Part shown: in pieces, positions 11,469-23,240 of the stretch
How positions within the stretch are numbered: position 1 is the first letter of the stretch
Layout of the letters: the number at the start of each line of letters is the position of its first letter
Source: Shinisaurus crocodilurus
Lineage: Eukaryota; Chordata; Lepidosauria; Squamata; Shinisauridae
Reading direction: 5' to 3'
Assembly (NCBI GenBank): GCA_021292165.1
Contig: CM037876.1
Span: 115,945,379-116,009,378 of the forward strand
Length of the DNA: 64,000 nucleotides
Notes under the pieces: model-generated
Told to the model about the DNA's origin: nothing
Seen by the model: only the letters and a program-made list of their open reading frames with translations
The model's database searches: none
Position numbers and translations under genes: made by a program

Positions 11469-11563
11469 GTGTAGTTATATATATATAAATGTGAGTATGT
11501 ATAATGTATATGTAGATATGGCTTTGTTTGGTTTTAATTCCTTATTTGGCATAGTGCTATTAT

Positions 11564-12533
11564 CAGGGATGGGGACTCGGACTCGAGGACTCGACTCGTG
11601 AGTCGGACTGAGTCCCCCCTCTGACTCGACTCGGACTCGAGTCCCAATATTTTTAATGGGACTCGAGACTAGACTCGGGACTCGAGACCAAGGACTCTTC
11701 AACATCCCTGGGCTGTGCCAGAAGGAGTGGAGAGGAGCGTGATTGCCGGCGAAGAGCGCATGGAAGCGAGGTGTGCCGCTGCTCAGCCACTATGGACGTG
11801 CAGCCCCAACAGTGTGTCAAGATTTATTTTGATTGATGTGTTGCGTACTTGGGAGAGGCAGAAGAAGGACCTGAGATTACTCTGTGTGGCTGCTCTGAGT
11901 GTGTTTCTGGTTCCAGCAAGTTCATCACCAGTGGAGCTGGTGTTCAGTGAGAGTGGAATTGTGATGAGATCTCACCGTTCCAGAATGGGGGCCAAACATT
12001 TAGAAAAAATCATGTTCCTCAAATGCAACATGGATAAGTTTTAGGAAGTACAGCAAGTTTATTTTTTAAAATCATTTTTCTAAAATGCAACCTTTCAGAC
12101 ATTTTGTGTTTGGCTGCCTCTGCCTTCCTGTCTGGGGTTCCCAGCCTCCTCTGCCTGCCTGGTCTCTTCTTGACCAGTTCAACAGTTGAATTGTCCAAGA
12201 CAAAGGCCTCTGCCTGCCTGCTTTGGGGTTCCCTGCCTCCTCTGCCTGCCTGGTTATTTTGGGTTTTTCTGCCTGGTCTGTTCTTGCCAAAATCAATTGC
12301 AGAGTTTTGAAATAAAAAGGCACACTTGTGCCTAGAATTTATTTAAACCACACATCTGAAGTAGCTTTATTTTGTTGGGAAAAAACCCATTGATTTTAAT
12401 AGGGACTCGTGGAGTCAGCTTTGGGAGTGACTCGTGACTCGTGAGTCACCATTTTGGACCAAGGACTCGGACTCGGACTCGAGTCCAAAGACTCGTGACT
12501 CGACTCGAGACCAAGGACTCTTCAACATCCCTG
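11564..12533. mobile_element. hAT non-autonomous element with GACTCG arrays, TSD GCTATTAT
   Basis: It starts CAGGGATGGGGACTCGG and ends TTCAACATCCCTG; GCTATTAT flanks both ends exactly (11556-11563, 12534-12541). Dense GACTCG/CGAGTC motifs fill about 140 bp at each end. A second copy of the terminal block ACTCTTCAACATCCCTGG occurs inside at 11694. The interior (11715-12400) is non-coding. It is the same family as 29011 and 47012. Confidence 0.88.
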
Positions 12534-13077
12534 GCTATTATTCCTGCTGGGGAGATCTGTGAGCAAGGCATTCAGAGAACCATGGATAACTTTAAGCATA
12601 AGTGTAGCTGCCAAAATATTTAGTTTTGGAGTCCTCCTCTGAGATATTTGGATTCATAATCTTTAACTTCATCATCCCAGTTTCTGCCTGATGACTTCTT
12701 CATGTGTGAGTAATAAGCTTGGAGTGAGGCGTGGGAGTGTGTTTGCCAGTGACTGATACACTACCGATGGATGAGAATTGGGTTGGCATGCTAAGCAGTG
12801 AAGATATAGAGCAGGCCAGTCTATTAAAGGGCATTGGAATGATGAGCTGGCATATTGCCAAAGAGGCAAGCCGGGCATATACAGGAGGTGTGAGAGCCTC
12901 TTCCGAATTGAATGGCAGCTGCAGCCCTATTCAGAGCGGTGTCCATCCGTGTCCTTAGCAACTGTTGCTCAATGAGATAACGAGGATTTTCTTGAATTAC
13001 TGTCCTTTGGAAATTGCACTGTAAACTTGATTTAGCAGTCATTTATACCTTTTGTCTGAGAGGTTTTTTTTAATGGC
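12534..13077. other. No gene seen
   Basis: Unique-looking. A segment at 12940-13010 (ACTGTTGCTCAATGAGATAA region) reappears inverted at 14790-14860, so one copy was duplicated locally or both belong to an unrecognised repeat. Confidence 0.45.
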
Positions 13078-13275
13078 TGGGTTCACACGATCATTGGGAA
13101 AAGAAGCCTTGGTGGCTTCTTTCCCCGTCCCTGCATGTGCCAGGTGCTCACCCCATGGCTCGTTGTAGGGTTCTGGGGTGTTTTTGAAGCCCCTCCCCTC
13201 GTGCACTTCGCCGGGTTTGGATGACACAGCGAGCCATGGTGCCTTCTTTTCCCAATGATAGTGTGAACCCAGCCA
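13078..13275. mobile_element. MITE with ~40-bp inverted repeats
   Basis: GGCTGGGTTCACACGATCAT at the left is inverted at the right (ATGATAGTGTGAACCCAGCC), with adjacent pairing of GGGAAAAGAAGCC and its complement. AAT stands outside both ends, a possible 3-bp duplication. The superfamily is uncertain. Confidence 0.6.
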
Positions 13276-13568
13276 ATGTATTACTTTTAGCAGGGACAAC
13301 TGTTTTGATAAAATATTATACAGTAGGGTTCTGCAGAATATTCTCCTGTTTGGATTTTCTGGCTGAAAAGGTGCTGTGGGAGAGGAAAGCAATATCCCAA
13401 AGTGTAATGATAGAAGTATTCAGCTTTTTACAGTTCTGCTTGCTGTTATTGTTTCCCCTGGCTGCTGCTTCACCACTTCACTCCCTACCCTTTTCTGGTT
13501 ACTACTTCTTTCTTTCTTCCTGCATCAGTCATATAAATGATCCCAGCCAATCGGGGATCATGTAGTGC

Positions 13569-13690
13569 AGGCGTTAGCAACTTGTGGCCCTCCACATGTT
13601 TTGGCCTACAAATTCCACCATCTCTCACCATGCTGGCTAGAGATGATGGGAGTTGCAGTCCAACAATATCTGGAGGGCCACATGTTCCCC
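13569..13690. mobile_element. Small hAT-type MITE remnant
   Basis: Inverted GTGGCCCTCCACATGTT and CATCTGGAGGGCCACATG-type ends surround a GATGGGAGTTGCAGTCC core. This pattern is common in reptile non-autonomous hAT elements. The exact ends have decayed. Confidence 0.55.
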
Positions 13691-14141
13691 ACCTCTGCCG
13701 GAGGACAAGTATTTGGACAAGTGAGAGTGTTTCCAAGTAAACAGTCGAAACTCTAGAATCTGAATGTGCATTTAGAAAAATGAGGAAGGAAGAGAGCAAA
13801 AGAGAAGTAAGCAGACTTCAGAGATGTAAGAGATCATGTAGCTAGCCTAGAATTGAGCAATTTCCACTTACATATCAGACTTGCATGGATCTCCATGATG
13901 TTCAGATGAAAACAAACACTATTGGGGATCACCCCATCTCTATGAATGTCAGGAAGGTGGATGATGACTTCAGGAAGCCTAACCAATGGGAAGGTGATCT
14001 GATATGCCATGTGTGAGTGTCATGGACTCAGGGTGCCTTTGGAGATGGGCGCTTATGGGCAATTATCATTTTGCCCATTTGTGGGGTGGAGGTGAGAAGT
14101 GGATGCCATTTCTTCCTTGCTGCTGTGCTAGACAGTAGCTT

Positions 14142-14380
14142 AGCCAGTGTGGCGTAGTGGTGAGAGTGTTGGACTGGGACTTGGGAGATCCGGGTTCTAG
14201 TTCCCGCTCGGCCATGAAACTCACTGGGTGACTTTGGGCCAGTCACTGACTCTCAGCCTAACCGACCTCACAGGGTTGTTGTGAGGATAAAGTGGAGAGG
14301 AGGTGGAGGATTATGTAAGCCGCCTTGGGTTCCTTTCAGGAAAAAAGGCGGGGTATAAATATAATAAATAAATAAATAAT
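14142..14380 (+). mobile_element. tRNA-derived SINE, full length
   Basis: The head is tRNA-like: GTGGCGTAGTGGTGAGAGTG (A-box) and GGTTCTAGTTCCC (B-box), then a conserved body (CTCAGCCTAACCGACCTCAC, GGTTGTTGTGAGGATAA) and an ATAAATAAATA tail. It is not a tRNA gene because the acceptor stem is not closed and the body continues. Other copies in the window lie at 14939, 28439, 30252, 42972 and 46725. Confidence 0.85.
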
Positions 14381-14935
14381 AGCATCAAAGCCTCGCCCTA
14401 GTGGATTCAGGTGGAGAAGTATGCTGGGTCCAACTTGGAGAAATGGAGTCCTTGGTCTAGGGAAGATTTCAAAGGAGCAGCCAAGGTCCGTGCAGATGGT
14501 TGTGACATTCTCAGATAACATAATGGTAGTCATTCACTCCTATGAGAAAAGTACAGAGGTGAACTTCAGGATACAGTTGTGGTAAGGACAGCTGACAATT
14601 TGTGGCCCAGCCATCACTAACGGAAGTCCTGTAAGGGGTTGCCTTCCTGGTCCAGGGGACTTTGCAATACCCTTTCTCTACACATATCCTATCTGCTACA
14701 TTGGTAGACATTTGCTAGGGTTTTTCCTATACATAGATAGGAGTTAATTATTGAGTCTGATTCTTTCTTTCTCCTGCACATTTGCAAAAGGACAGTAATT
14801 CAAGAAAATCCTCGTTATCTCATTGAGCAACAGTTGCTAAGGTCACGGATGGACACCGCTCTGAATAGGGCTTTAATTATTGAGACTGACTCTTTCTTTC
14901 CCCTCTTTCTTTCTTTTTAAGATTAGTGTTAGTTG

Positions 14936-14938
<3 letters not shown>

Positions 14939-14966
<28 letters not shown>

Positions 14967-15201
14967 TATTTATATTTATATTTATATCCCAAATTTTTCC
15001 TCTTGCAAGGAAACCCAAGGCAGCTTACATGGTCCTCCTCCTCCTCTCCTTTTTATCCTCACAACAACCCTGTGAGGTAGGCTAGGCTGAGAGTCAGTGA
15101 CTGGCCCAAAGTCATCTGGTTAGCTTCATGGCCAAGTGGGGACTAGAACCTAGATCTCCTAAGTCCCAGTTCATCACTCTAACCACTACACCACACTGTC
15201 T
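14939..15201 (-). mobile_element. tRNA-derived SINE, full length, with (ATA)n tail
   Basis: Reverse-strand copy of the same family. The ATA/TTTATA tail is at 14939-14985 and the tRNA-like head ends at 15201. The B-box is CTAGATCTC-like and diverged. Confidence 0.82.
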
Positions 15202-15960
15202 TTCCTGACAGTTTTACTGAGAGTTCTGTCATTCACATAGATGGATATTCCTGACTTTAGAGAATTATTGTCCTTCTTTTCCTTTCCTTATACCTTCTAG
15301 ATAAAGAAGAGGAAAATATTTTACTACTTTGGTGCAAGCATACTTCCCCCTAAAGTTCCTTATCTCAAAAACTCCATACAAAAATCGGTATACTGTCATT
15401 TTACGCAGACTAACCTGGAAATAAATCCCACTGAAATGAGTAAGAGTTCCTATCAATGTTTACTGAGAAATATCATCGCCCAGGGTGGCCGGGTGACCGG
15501 CCAGATGGGCGATTAACAAATATAATAAAATAAATAAAATATTGGGATGTAAAAAGCGGTATGGACCAAGTCAGTTGGGGGTCTCTCTTTCTAACATAGT
15601 ACAGTTCATATTTTGTTTCAAATGCTTTTCATACCACATTGTTGTGCGTTGGTCATTTGTGTGTGTGTGTGTGTGTGTGTTGTGAAGTATCTGGTGGCTT
15701 GTGTTCAGAGTGATGGGTCAACCTGAACACAAACCTGTGTTCACTTTGCATATTCTACAATATTTTGCTGTGCCATTCTAATAACGGAAGTGCCACATTT
15801 TACAGATGTCCAAAATATGTCAATTAGGGCTGTTGCCAAAATTAAAATTTTGCCGATTTTCATGGGGAAGTGATTTTAGGCAGGAGATGATTTTCGGGGG
15901 TGGGCACTGCATATATTTTCAGCATTTCACAGGGGTATCTTACTGTGGTGACAACGCCTT
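15202..15960. other. No gene; small repeat pieces
   Basis: Positions 15478-15540 match a LINE/SINE 3' tail (CCAGGGTGGCCGGGTGACCG, also at 50226-50285). (GT)n lies at 15660-15680. Otherwise the sequence is unremarkable. Confidence 0.5.
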
Positions 15961-16725
15961 AGGCTGGGTTCGCATGACACGACAAGCAACCAACGATAAT
16001 AAACAATGGTCGCTTGTCAGTGTTGTGCGAACCCAGTCATTGTTAGCAACTGTTGCTTCTTATCATGGTGGGCAACCACAATAAGAACCAATGGTTTGTT
16101 GTGGTGTTTGTTTGACTCATGATGAATTGTTGTGTCATTCAAACCCGGACGACATGGCCCGTTGTGGTTCAAGCCTCACAACAAGCGAGCCGCTTGGCAA
16201 GCATGGCCGTTGCTGCTCTTGCCAAGCAGCTGGCCAGGGAGCGCGGCTGACAGCTGCCCCCAAAGTGACCAAGCGGCACTTTGGCGCACTTGTCAGAGGT
16301 GTACCTGATCCCTGCTCCCTGCTGCTGCTGCTCCGTGCACAGAGCAGCAGCAGGGAGCAGAACCGGCACCCCCACCTCCTGCCTGAGAGTAAACCACTCG
16401 GGCAGGAGGTGGGAGGCTCCCCTGTCCACCCCCTTGCGCTTCAGGGCACGGGCCCTGTTTGCACAAAGGGCATCTTTGACAGCTGTGGCAAGCTGAAATC
16501 GGCTCATGATCACGGCTGTCAAAGAGAGGAGCCTCATTCCTCCCCATGGTGTCCCCTGGGATACCGCTGGGAGGAAGGAGGGGGAAGGAGGCGGGGGAGG
16601 GAGCAAAGCACCCACTATGAGACTGATCGTCTGTCGGGCTCATTGTGGGTGCTTGGCACTTAATGGCAACGCATTGTGATGATTTACCATGATGGGTTAC
16701 CATTACGTGCGAACCCACCTTTAGT
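15961..16725. mobile_element. MITE-like element with GGTTCGCA ends
   Basis: The left end GGCTGGGTTCGCATGACAC and the right end ACGTGCGAACCCACC are inverted. The interior holds GC-rich filler with an inverted AGCAGCAGCAGGGAGCAG block (16310-16360). Blocks near 16270 and 16550 recur at 23130 and 45560, so it is a family with several copies here. There is no transposase. Confidence 0.5.
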
Positions 16726-17142
16726 CTCCAATTGACTGACTGAATTACAATAATGCAAGTGTGTAAATAGTCATCTGCTTGATTACGTGTGATGAATAAG
16801 AATTACCTCCAGGTGAACAGGGAAGGCAGCTTCCAAAAGTTCATTTTCCCCCACAACATAGGCTGGAGGATTAGTAAACTGTGTTTTGTGTGCTAGTAAC
16901 ACAACACACGAGTGTCCATCAGATGCTACCCCTGAGGCATTGGGCACAACCAGGCTCTAGAGGCATTCATGACCCACCAGGTGCTGCTGTCTGCCCCAGC
17001 CAGGGACTCTGGGCCCAGCCCCCACCCCACCCTACCAGTCACCACCCTCTCATCTCCCAGGCATCATCCTCTTACAGGGTGGAGCCTGGAAGCTAGTCTC
17101 AAAGTCTGAGCCTCAGGAGACTTGGGTACTCTCAGCCAGGGG

Positions 17143-18121
<979 letters not shown>

Positions 18122-18960
18122 GTCAGGGGTAGGCAACTGTTTTGGGCCTGTGGCACATTTGGCAGCCTGAGAAACTGTCCTGGGCACCACCACAAAATGG
18201 GTACACTGCAGATGAAAGCATCAGCCTGCAGCCGCCAGCCAGCTTCATTTCGTAAGGATGTCTCTGAGCCCCACATGTGGTCAAGAGGCATTCATGGGAT
18301 AAGAAGATGGGAGCAGCTAGAGGCCCTCACTTTGCTTTGAAGCAAACCCAGCTGCCAGTAAGAAATTCTGTTATTAAAAAAAACAAAATAAATAAAAAGT
18401 GGGAGGGGTGGGACACCTGGTGGACACCAAGAAATGTGTCTCACAGCACAGTGGTGCCTGCCCCTGCCCTAGGCCTTTTTCAGATGCTTAGTTCTCTTCC
18501 ATTTGAAATCAGTAGCACTTAGAAGAGCTTTAGTTTGCCTGAATCATCCCTTTTCCAAGTGCCATTGAAGTAAATGTGGGAGAGCCAAGTACATGCTTGT
18601 GGCTGACATTTTAAGCACAGTAACTAAGAAGCAAGCCACATGGAATGAATTCAGTGGTGGGATGGGATGCCAGGAATTAGTAAGCATGCACGGGATTGGG
18701 CTGCAACATTCCTGTTGAAATCAACAGAACATAATATTGCCAGACTGAAACATTAAACCACAGGCACAGCACCCATAGGCAGCTAATTTGGGGTGTCATG
18801 AAAGGCAGCAAATGGTTTATTATTTAATGTATTAATGTTGTAATTTTTTTTTACTGCTAGGGAGTGGGAGAAGCACTTCTGGGATTTTCTGCCTCAGCCC
18901 TTTGAGGGGAGGGTGCCACGTCATTTCCTGTTCTGCCTCAGGCAGCAAAAGGTCTGGCCC
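18122..18960. other. No gene; hAT fragment at right end
   Basis: Unique-looking except 18880-18960, a half copy of the family at 7984-8248 ending GTCTGGCCCTG. Confidence 0.45.
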
Positions 18961-18975
18961 TGAATAAAAGCATAC

Positions 18976-19646
18976 AGTGGGTATCCTCGCCGGATCGTCA
19001 CCTTGAAGTGGTGAGTGGGCTTGCGTGTTCCGATGAATCCTGTGAGCAATGCCGTCGGGAGCTATGTACTCCCAGTAGGGTCACCCATGGCGGTAAGGTC
19101 CGGGGAGAGGAACCAGACAAAGAACGATCCAAAACATAAAGTCCTCAACGGCAGAACAGGCGGAAGATAATTAAACCTAAATTACAACGGCTGTGAAGGC
19201 GGATGAAGGCTGCAGCAGAGAATGGTTTTCCAATCGTCAGGGTAACCGTGCCATTGGATCTCTGCCATACTCTGTCAAGTTTGTGTGGTGATTCGTTGTG
19301 CACCGATCTCCCCACATAAAACAGTTTCACGCACAGGCGTCTTCCAACCCAACCCATCCAACCCAACCCAACCCAACCCAAACAAACAAACAAACAAAAA
19401 AAGTCCCATGGCGACTGGCGAATGGCAACGGGGGCAGGACTGTGAATCTGGAAGCCCCTAGTCATGGACCAGCACATGGGCGGTGGATGCAGACTCAGTC
19501 GCCCTGTTCAAGGAACGAGGTAGTCGAGCAGCTCGGCAGCTGTATCCATGACTGAGCAGCCCTATTTAGGATCCACTCTGCTCACCCCGTATGGGGAGGG
19601 GGCTAGAAAAGGTGCCCTAAACATAGTCTACCTCTTTCTCCCCTGA
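18976..19646 (+). promoter_or_regulatory. LINE 5' UTR with conserved hairpin
   Basis: There is a short hairpin at 18998-19014 (TCACC/GGTGA with a 7-nt loop) next to CTCGCCGG. Ingi/L1Tc-type elements carry a 5' 'Pr77' region with promoter and HDV-like self-cleaving activity built around a similar CACC/GGTG hairpin. I infer, but cannot show, a related function here. CCAAC-type repeats (19344-19380) and (CAAA)n follow. Confidence 0.4.
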
Positions 19647-19697
19647 CTGGATTACTGCGTCCAGTGGGGTCACCATTTTAGCGGTCGAAAAAGACAT

Positions 19698-22600
19698 TTG
19701 AATTTTGGAACATGGAATATACGGACATTGCTGGATAACATAGATAGTGAACGCCCTGAGCGTAGGACTGCTATTATTGCAAGGGAGCTGAGACGGTTTA
19801 AAATTGACATAGCAGCACTTCAAGAAACTCGAAGGGCAGGAGAGGGACAGCTGAAAGAAGAAAAAGGAGGTTATACCTTCTTCTGGAAAGGACTACCTGA
19901 GCAGGACCGACGAATACATGGTGTAGGCTTTGCCATCAAAAATGAACTAGTGAACTCTTTGTCAGAAGTTCCTACTGGCATTAACGAACGCCTGATAACT
20001 CTTCGATTAAAGCTCGCCAATAACCAACAGGTAACTATTTTGAGCGCTTATGCACCAACATTAGATGCTGACGATGACATCAAGGAAAGTTTTTACAGCC
20101 AGTTGGACACTCTCCTGTCAGAGATACCTAAGGAGGATAAAATTATCCTCCTGGGCGATTTTAACGCAAGAGTTGGGCGTGACTTTGATTTATGGCCAGA
20201 AACTATTGGAAAAGACGGAGTTGGTAATAGCAACCCGAACGGACTCTTACTTTTGTCTATATGTGCAGAGCATAATCTCACTATCACAAACACACTCTTT
20301 CGACAAAAGAATAAGTTTAAAACATCATGGCAGCACCCACGGTCAAAGCACTGGCATCTTCTGGATTATGTAATTGTCCGTGTTAGAGATCGCCGCGATG
20401 TACTTCTTACTAGGGCCATGGTGAGTGCCGACGACTGCTGGACAGACCACCGACTAATCCGGTCCACAATGGTTATCAACATTGCTCCCCAACGTAGGCT
20501 TCAAGGAAGGAAACCAAGGCGTAAAATGAACATCCAAGTCCTTCAAGATCCTATTAAGCAAACTCGTCTTCAATCACTTCTTAAGGAACATCTACCTACG
20601 GAACCTCCTGACAACATTGAGGACCATTGGTCTAAGCTGAAAACCTCCATTACTGCAGCTTGTGAACAAACTATTGGATATGAAACTAAGAAACATCAGG
20701 ATTGGTTTGATGAAAATGACAATGAGATTAAATATATAATTGACCAAAAAAGGAAAGCCTTCCAAATATGGCAAAATGATATTAACTGCGCTGCCAAGAA
20801 AAAAACCTACACTAGCGCAAAGGCTGAGGTCCAAAGAAGAACAAGAGAACTTAAGAACGCTTGGTGGAAAAAGAAAGCTGAAGAAATTCAACAACTTGCA
20901 GAATCTCATGATGCACGGGGCTTTTTTAAGGCCACAAGGGCCATTTATGGACCAAAAACCTATGGTACAAACCCTTTACAATCAAAAGATGGCACCAAAC
21001 TCTTAAAAGACAAAGAGTCTATTGCACTGCGTTGGAAAGAGCATTATTATGACCTTTTAAATTGTAAATCTAAGGTGGATAATGAGATTTTTTCGCAAAT
21101 CCCGCAAAAACAAATTAAAGAGGAACTTGCAATACTCCCCACTTTGGATGAAGTAAAAAAAGCCATTAATCAAATGAAGAACAACAAAGCTAGTGGACCA
21201 GATGGGATTCCTGCTGAAATTTTTAAAGAAGGGGGCCCCGAACTTGTACAACATCTTCATAAACTCATCGAAAAAATCTGGATAAGAGAAGAGATCCCAG
21301 AAGACTTCAGGGATGCCATAATTATCACCCTCTTTAAGAAGGGTGATAGAACAGACTGTGGAAACTATCGGGGCATTTCTCTCTTAGCAACCGCAGGTAA
21401 AATATTTGCTAGGATTCTCGCAAACCGTCTTCTATCTATTTCGGAAGAGATCCTCCCTGAAACTCAATATGGTTTCCGCCCCTCTAGAGGGACAGTAGAC
21501 ATGATTTTTACTGCACGTCAGCTCCAAGAAAAATGCCGGGAGCAAAATCAACCCCTTTATATGGCATTTATCGATCTGGCTAAGGCCTTTGATACTGTAG
21601 ACCGTACAGCTCTCTGGACTATCCTTATGAAAATTGGATGCCCCAATAAATTTGTGAATATCTTGCGACTTCTCCATGACAACATGACGGCAATGGTTTT
21701 GGACAACAACGGCTCTCATGGTGCTCCATTTAAAGTGGGATCAGGTGTTAAACAGGGATGTGTTATCGCCCCAACATTATTTGCCATTTTCATCGCCATG
21801 GTTTTACATCTTGTCAAGGGGAAACTTCCCACCGGTGTGGGAATTATATATCGAACAGATGGAAAGCTTTTTAATCTCAGCAGGCTGAAAGCAAAAAGTA
21901 AGGTAATTACAACCTCCGTTGTGGAACTTCAGTATGCTGATGATAATGTGGTCTCCGCACATTCAGAGGATGATCTCCAAACTATCCTAAATGCTTTTGC
22001 AGAAGCATACGAAAAACTTGGTCTCTCACTTAACATCAAAAAAACCAAAGTGCTTCATCAGCAAGTGCAAGCCAATCCTTTGGTGATGCCATCTATCCAG
22101 CTTGGCGGGACAATACTGGAAAATGTCGATCATTTTCTCTATCTTGGCAGCTATCTTTCTGTTACAGCTAACATCAACAGTGAAATCCAGCATCGTCTGA
22201 GCTCCGCAAGTGCCGCATTTTCTCGAATGAAACATAGAGTGTTCGAGGATCGGGATATTTGTAAGAAGACCAAAACACTGGTTTATGAAGCCATTGTATT
22301 ACCAACTTTATTGTATGCCTGCGAAACATGGACTATCTATAAACGTCACTTCCACCTCCTTGAAAGGTTTCATCAACGTTGCCTCCGGAAAATCCTGCAA
22401 ATTACTTGGGAAGATAGGCGAACAAATGTCAGTGTACTGGAAGAAGCAAAGACTACTAGCATTGAAAAAATGATCCTTCAACGCCAACTTCAGTGGACCG
22501 GTCATGTTGTTCGAATGCCTGACTGCCGTCTCCCAAAGCAGTTACTTTACTCCCAACTCAAGGATGGAAAGCGGAATATCGGTGGTCAATATAAGAGGTT

Positions 22601-22883
22601 TAAAGATGTTCATAAGGCTAATCTAAAAAAATGCAATATAAACATCAAAAACTGGGAAGCTCTGGCCCATGAACGATCTAAATGGAGGTTGGCCTTTCAC
22701 AAAGGTTCCATGGACTTTGAAGAAGCCCGAGTGCAAGGTGAAAGGGAGAAACGTGCTAGGCGAAAAGCACGTCAAATGAATCCTTTACAGGACCATCTTC
22801 TATCTGGTAACCTGTGTCCTCACTGTGGGAAGCTGTGTGGATCTAAAATTGGCCTCCACAGTCACTTACGGACCCATCGCTAG
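19698..22883 (+). CDS. LINE ORF2: AP endonuclease - reverse transcriptase - C2H2 finger
   Basis: 1061 codons without a stop. Residues ~1-235 are the endonuclease: FGTWNIRTL start, LQETR, NERLITLRL, GDFNARVG (~158), and the TDHRLI signature near 253. Residues ~470-780 are RT: ASGPDGIPAEIFKEG, FKKGDRTDCGNYRGISL, AFIDLAKAFDTVD and the catalytic QYADDN at ~745. The carboxy end is basic and closes with a C2H2 finger (CPHCGKLCGSKIGLHSHLRT). The frame is open from 19647 but contains no ATG before the endonuclease; the first in-frame ATG lies inside it, so 19698 (TTG) marks homology, not a proven start. It probably acts on its own RNA in target-primed reverse transcription. Confidence 0.88.
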   Translation: MNFGTWNIRTLLDNIDSERPERRTAIIARELRRFKIDIAALQETRRAGEGQLKEEKGGYTFFWKGLPEQDRRIHGVGFAIKNELVNSLSEVPTGINERLITLRLKLANNQQVTILSAYAPTLDADDDIKESFYSQLDTLLSEIPKEDKIILLGDFNARVGRDFDLWPETIGKDGVGNSNPNGLLLLSICAEHNLTITNTLFRQKNKFKTSWQHPRSKHWHLLDYVIVRVRDRRDVLLTRAMVSADDCWTDHRLIRSTMVINIAPQRRLQGRKPRRKMNIQVLQDPIKQTRLQSLLKEHLPTEPPDNIEDHWSKLKTSITAACEQTIGYETKKHQDWFDENDNEIKYIIDQKRKAFQIWQNDINCAAKKKTYTSAKAEVQRRTRELKNAWWKKKAEEIQQLAESHDARGFFKATRAIYGPKTYGTNPLQSKDGTKLLKDKESIALRWKEHYYDLLNCKSKVDNEIFSQIPQKQIKEELAILPTLDEVKKAINQMKNNKASGPDGIPAEIFKEGGPELVQHLHKLIEKIWIREEIPEDFRDAIIITLFKKGDRTDCGNYRGISLLATAGKIFARILANRLLSISEEILPETQYGFRPSRGTVDMIFTARQLQEKCREQNQPLYMAFIDLAKAFDTVDRTALWTILMKIGCPNKFVNILRLLHDNMTAMVLDNNGSHGAPFKVGSGVKQGCVIAPTLFAIFIAMVLHLVKGKLPTGVGIIYRTDGKLFNLSRLKAKSKVITTSVVELQYADDNVVSAHSEDDLQTILNAFAEAYEKLGLSLNIKKTKVLHQQVQANPLVMPSIQLGGTILENVDHFLYLGSYLSVTANINSEIQHRLSSASAAFSRMKHRVFEDRDICKKTKTLVYEAIVLPTLLYACETWTIYKRHFHLLERFHQRCLRKILQITWEDRRTNVSVLEEAKTTSIEKMILQRQLQWTGHVVRMPDCRLPKQLLYSQLKDGKRNIGGQYKRFKDVHKANLKKCNINIKNWEALAHERSKWRLAFHKGSMDFEEARVQGEREKRARRKARQMNPLQDHLLSGNLCPHCGKLCGSKIGLHSHLRTHR

Positions 22884-22970
22884 AGTCTACACAATCTTCT
22901 TTAGAATTTCCTCCTTTTATCCCGGAAGACAATCTTACTCGGTCACGAGTGATCGCCTGATGATGATGAC

Positions 22971-23240
22971 TACCCTTTAAGCCCAGCGTGGCCCCTGCTG
23001 TGCCCAACTAATGATTGAGTACAGTGGGGGTCCTGAGGCACCTCTTTCCCCTTCTTCCTCCCTCAGTCCTCCCACCAGTATCCCAGGGGACGTTGCAGGA
23101 GCACTGTGGGGAGTGGAGCGGGGATGACAGCTGCTGAAAAGTGCCCAAGCAGCACTTTGGGGAAGCTGTCAGAGACTCCCCGGCAGCACTACGCAGCTTG
23201 TCCCCTCCTGTTGCTACGCGCTGTTGCGACTCCACCTAAC
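22971..23240. mobile_element. MITE-like fragment related to 15961-16725
   Basis: It shares AAGTGCCCAAGCAGCACTTTGG and TATCCCAGGGGA-type blocks with 16270/16550 and 45370/45555. No ends are resolved. Confidence 0.4.

Larger units (their letters stand above)
18976..22970 (+). mobile_element. Full-length Ingi/Vingi-like non-LTR retrotransposon
   Basis: Roughly 4 kb: 5' UTR (18976 to about 19646), one long frame (to 22883) and a short 3' UTR ending in a GATGATGATGA microsatellite. The 5' end has CCTCGCCGGATCGTCACC. The assignment to the Ingi/Vingi clade rests on an APE-type endonuclease, RT, no RNase H domain and a terminal C2H2 finger. RTE-like or other relatives are alternatives. Three truncated copies (4796, 8966, 62437) show that the family mobilised repeatedly. 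No clear target duplication is visible. Confidence 0.8.

Noticed and set aside
14142..14380. tRNA gene
   Set aside because: A- and B-box matches are present, but there is no closed acceptor stem; the SINE body and ATAA tail follow, and the unit repeats elsewhere.
16091..16718. 190- and 148-codon frames on opposite strands
   Set aside because: There is no recognisable domain, they are shadows of each other in GC-rich MITE filler, and related blocks recur in non-coding copies.
18976..19060. Confident HDV-like ribozyme annotation
   Set aside because: One hairpin and a short motif are visible, but I could not draw the full double pseudoknot or fix the true 5' end.
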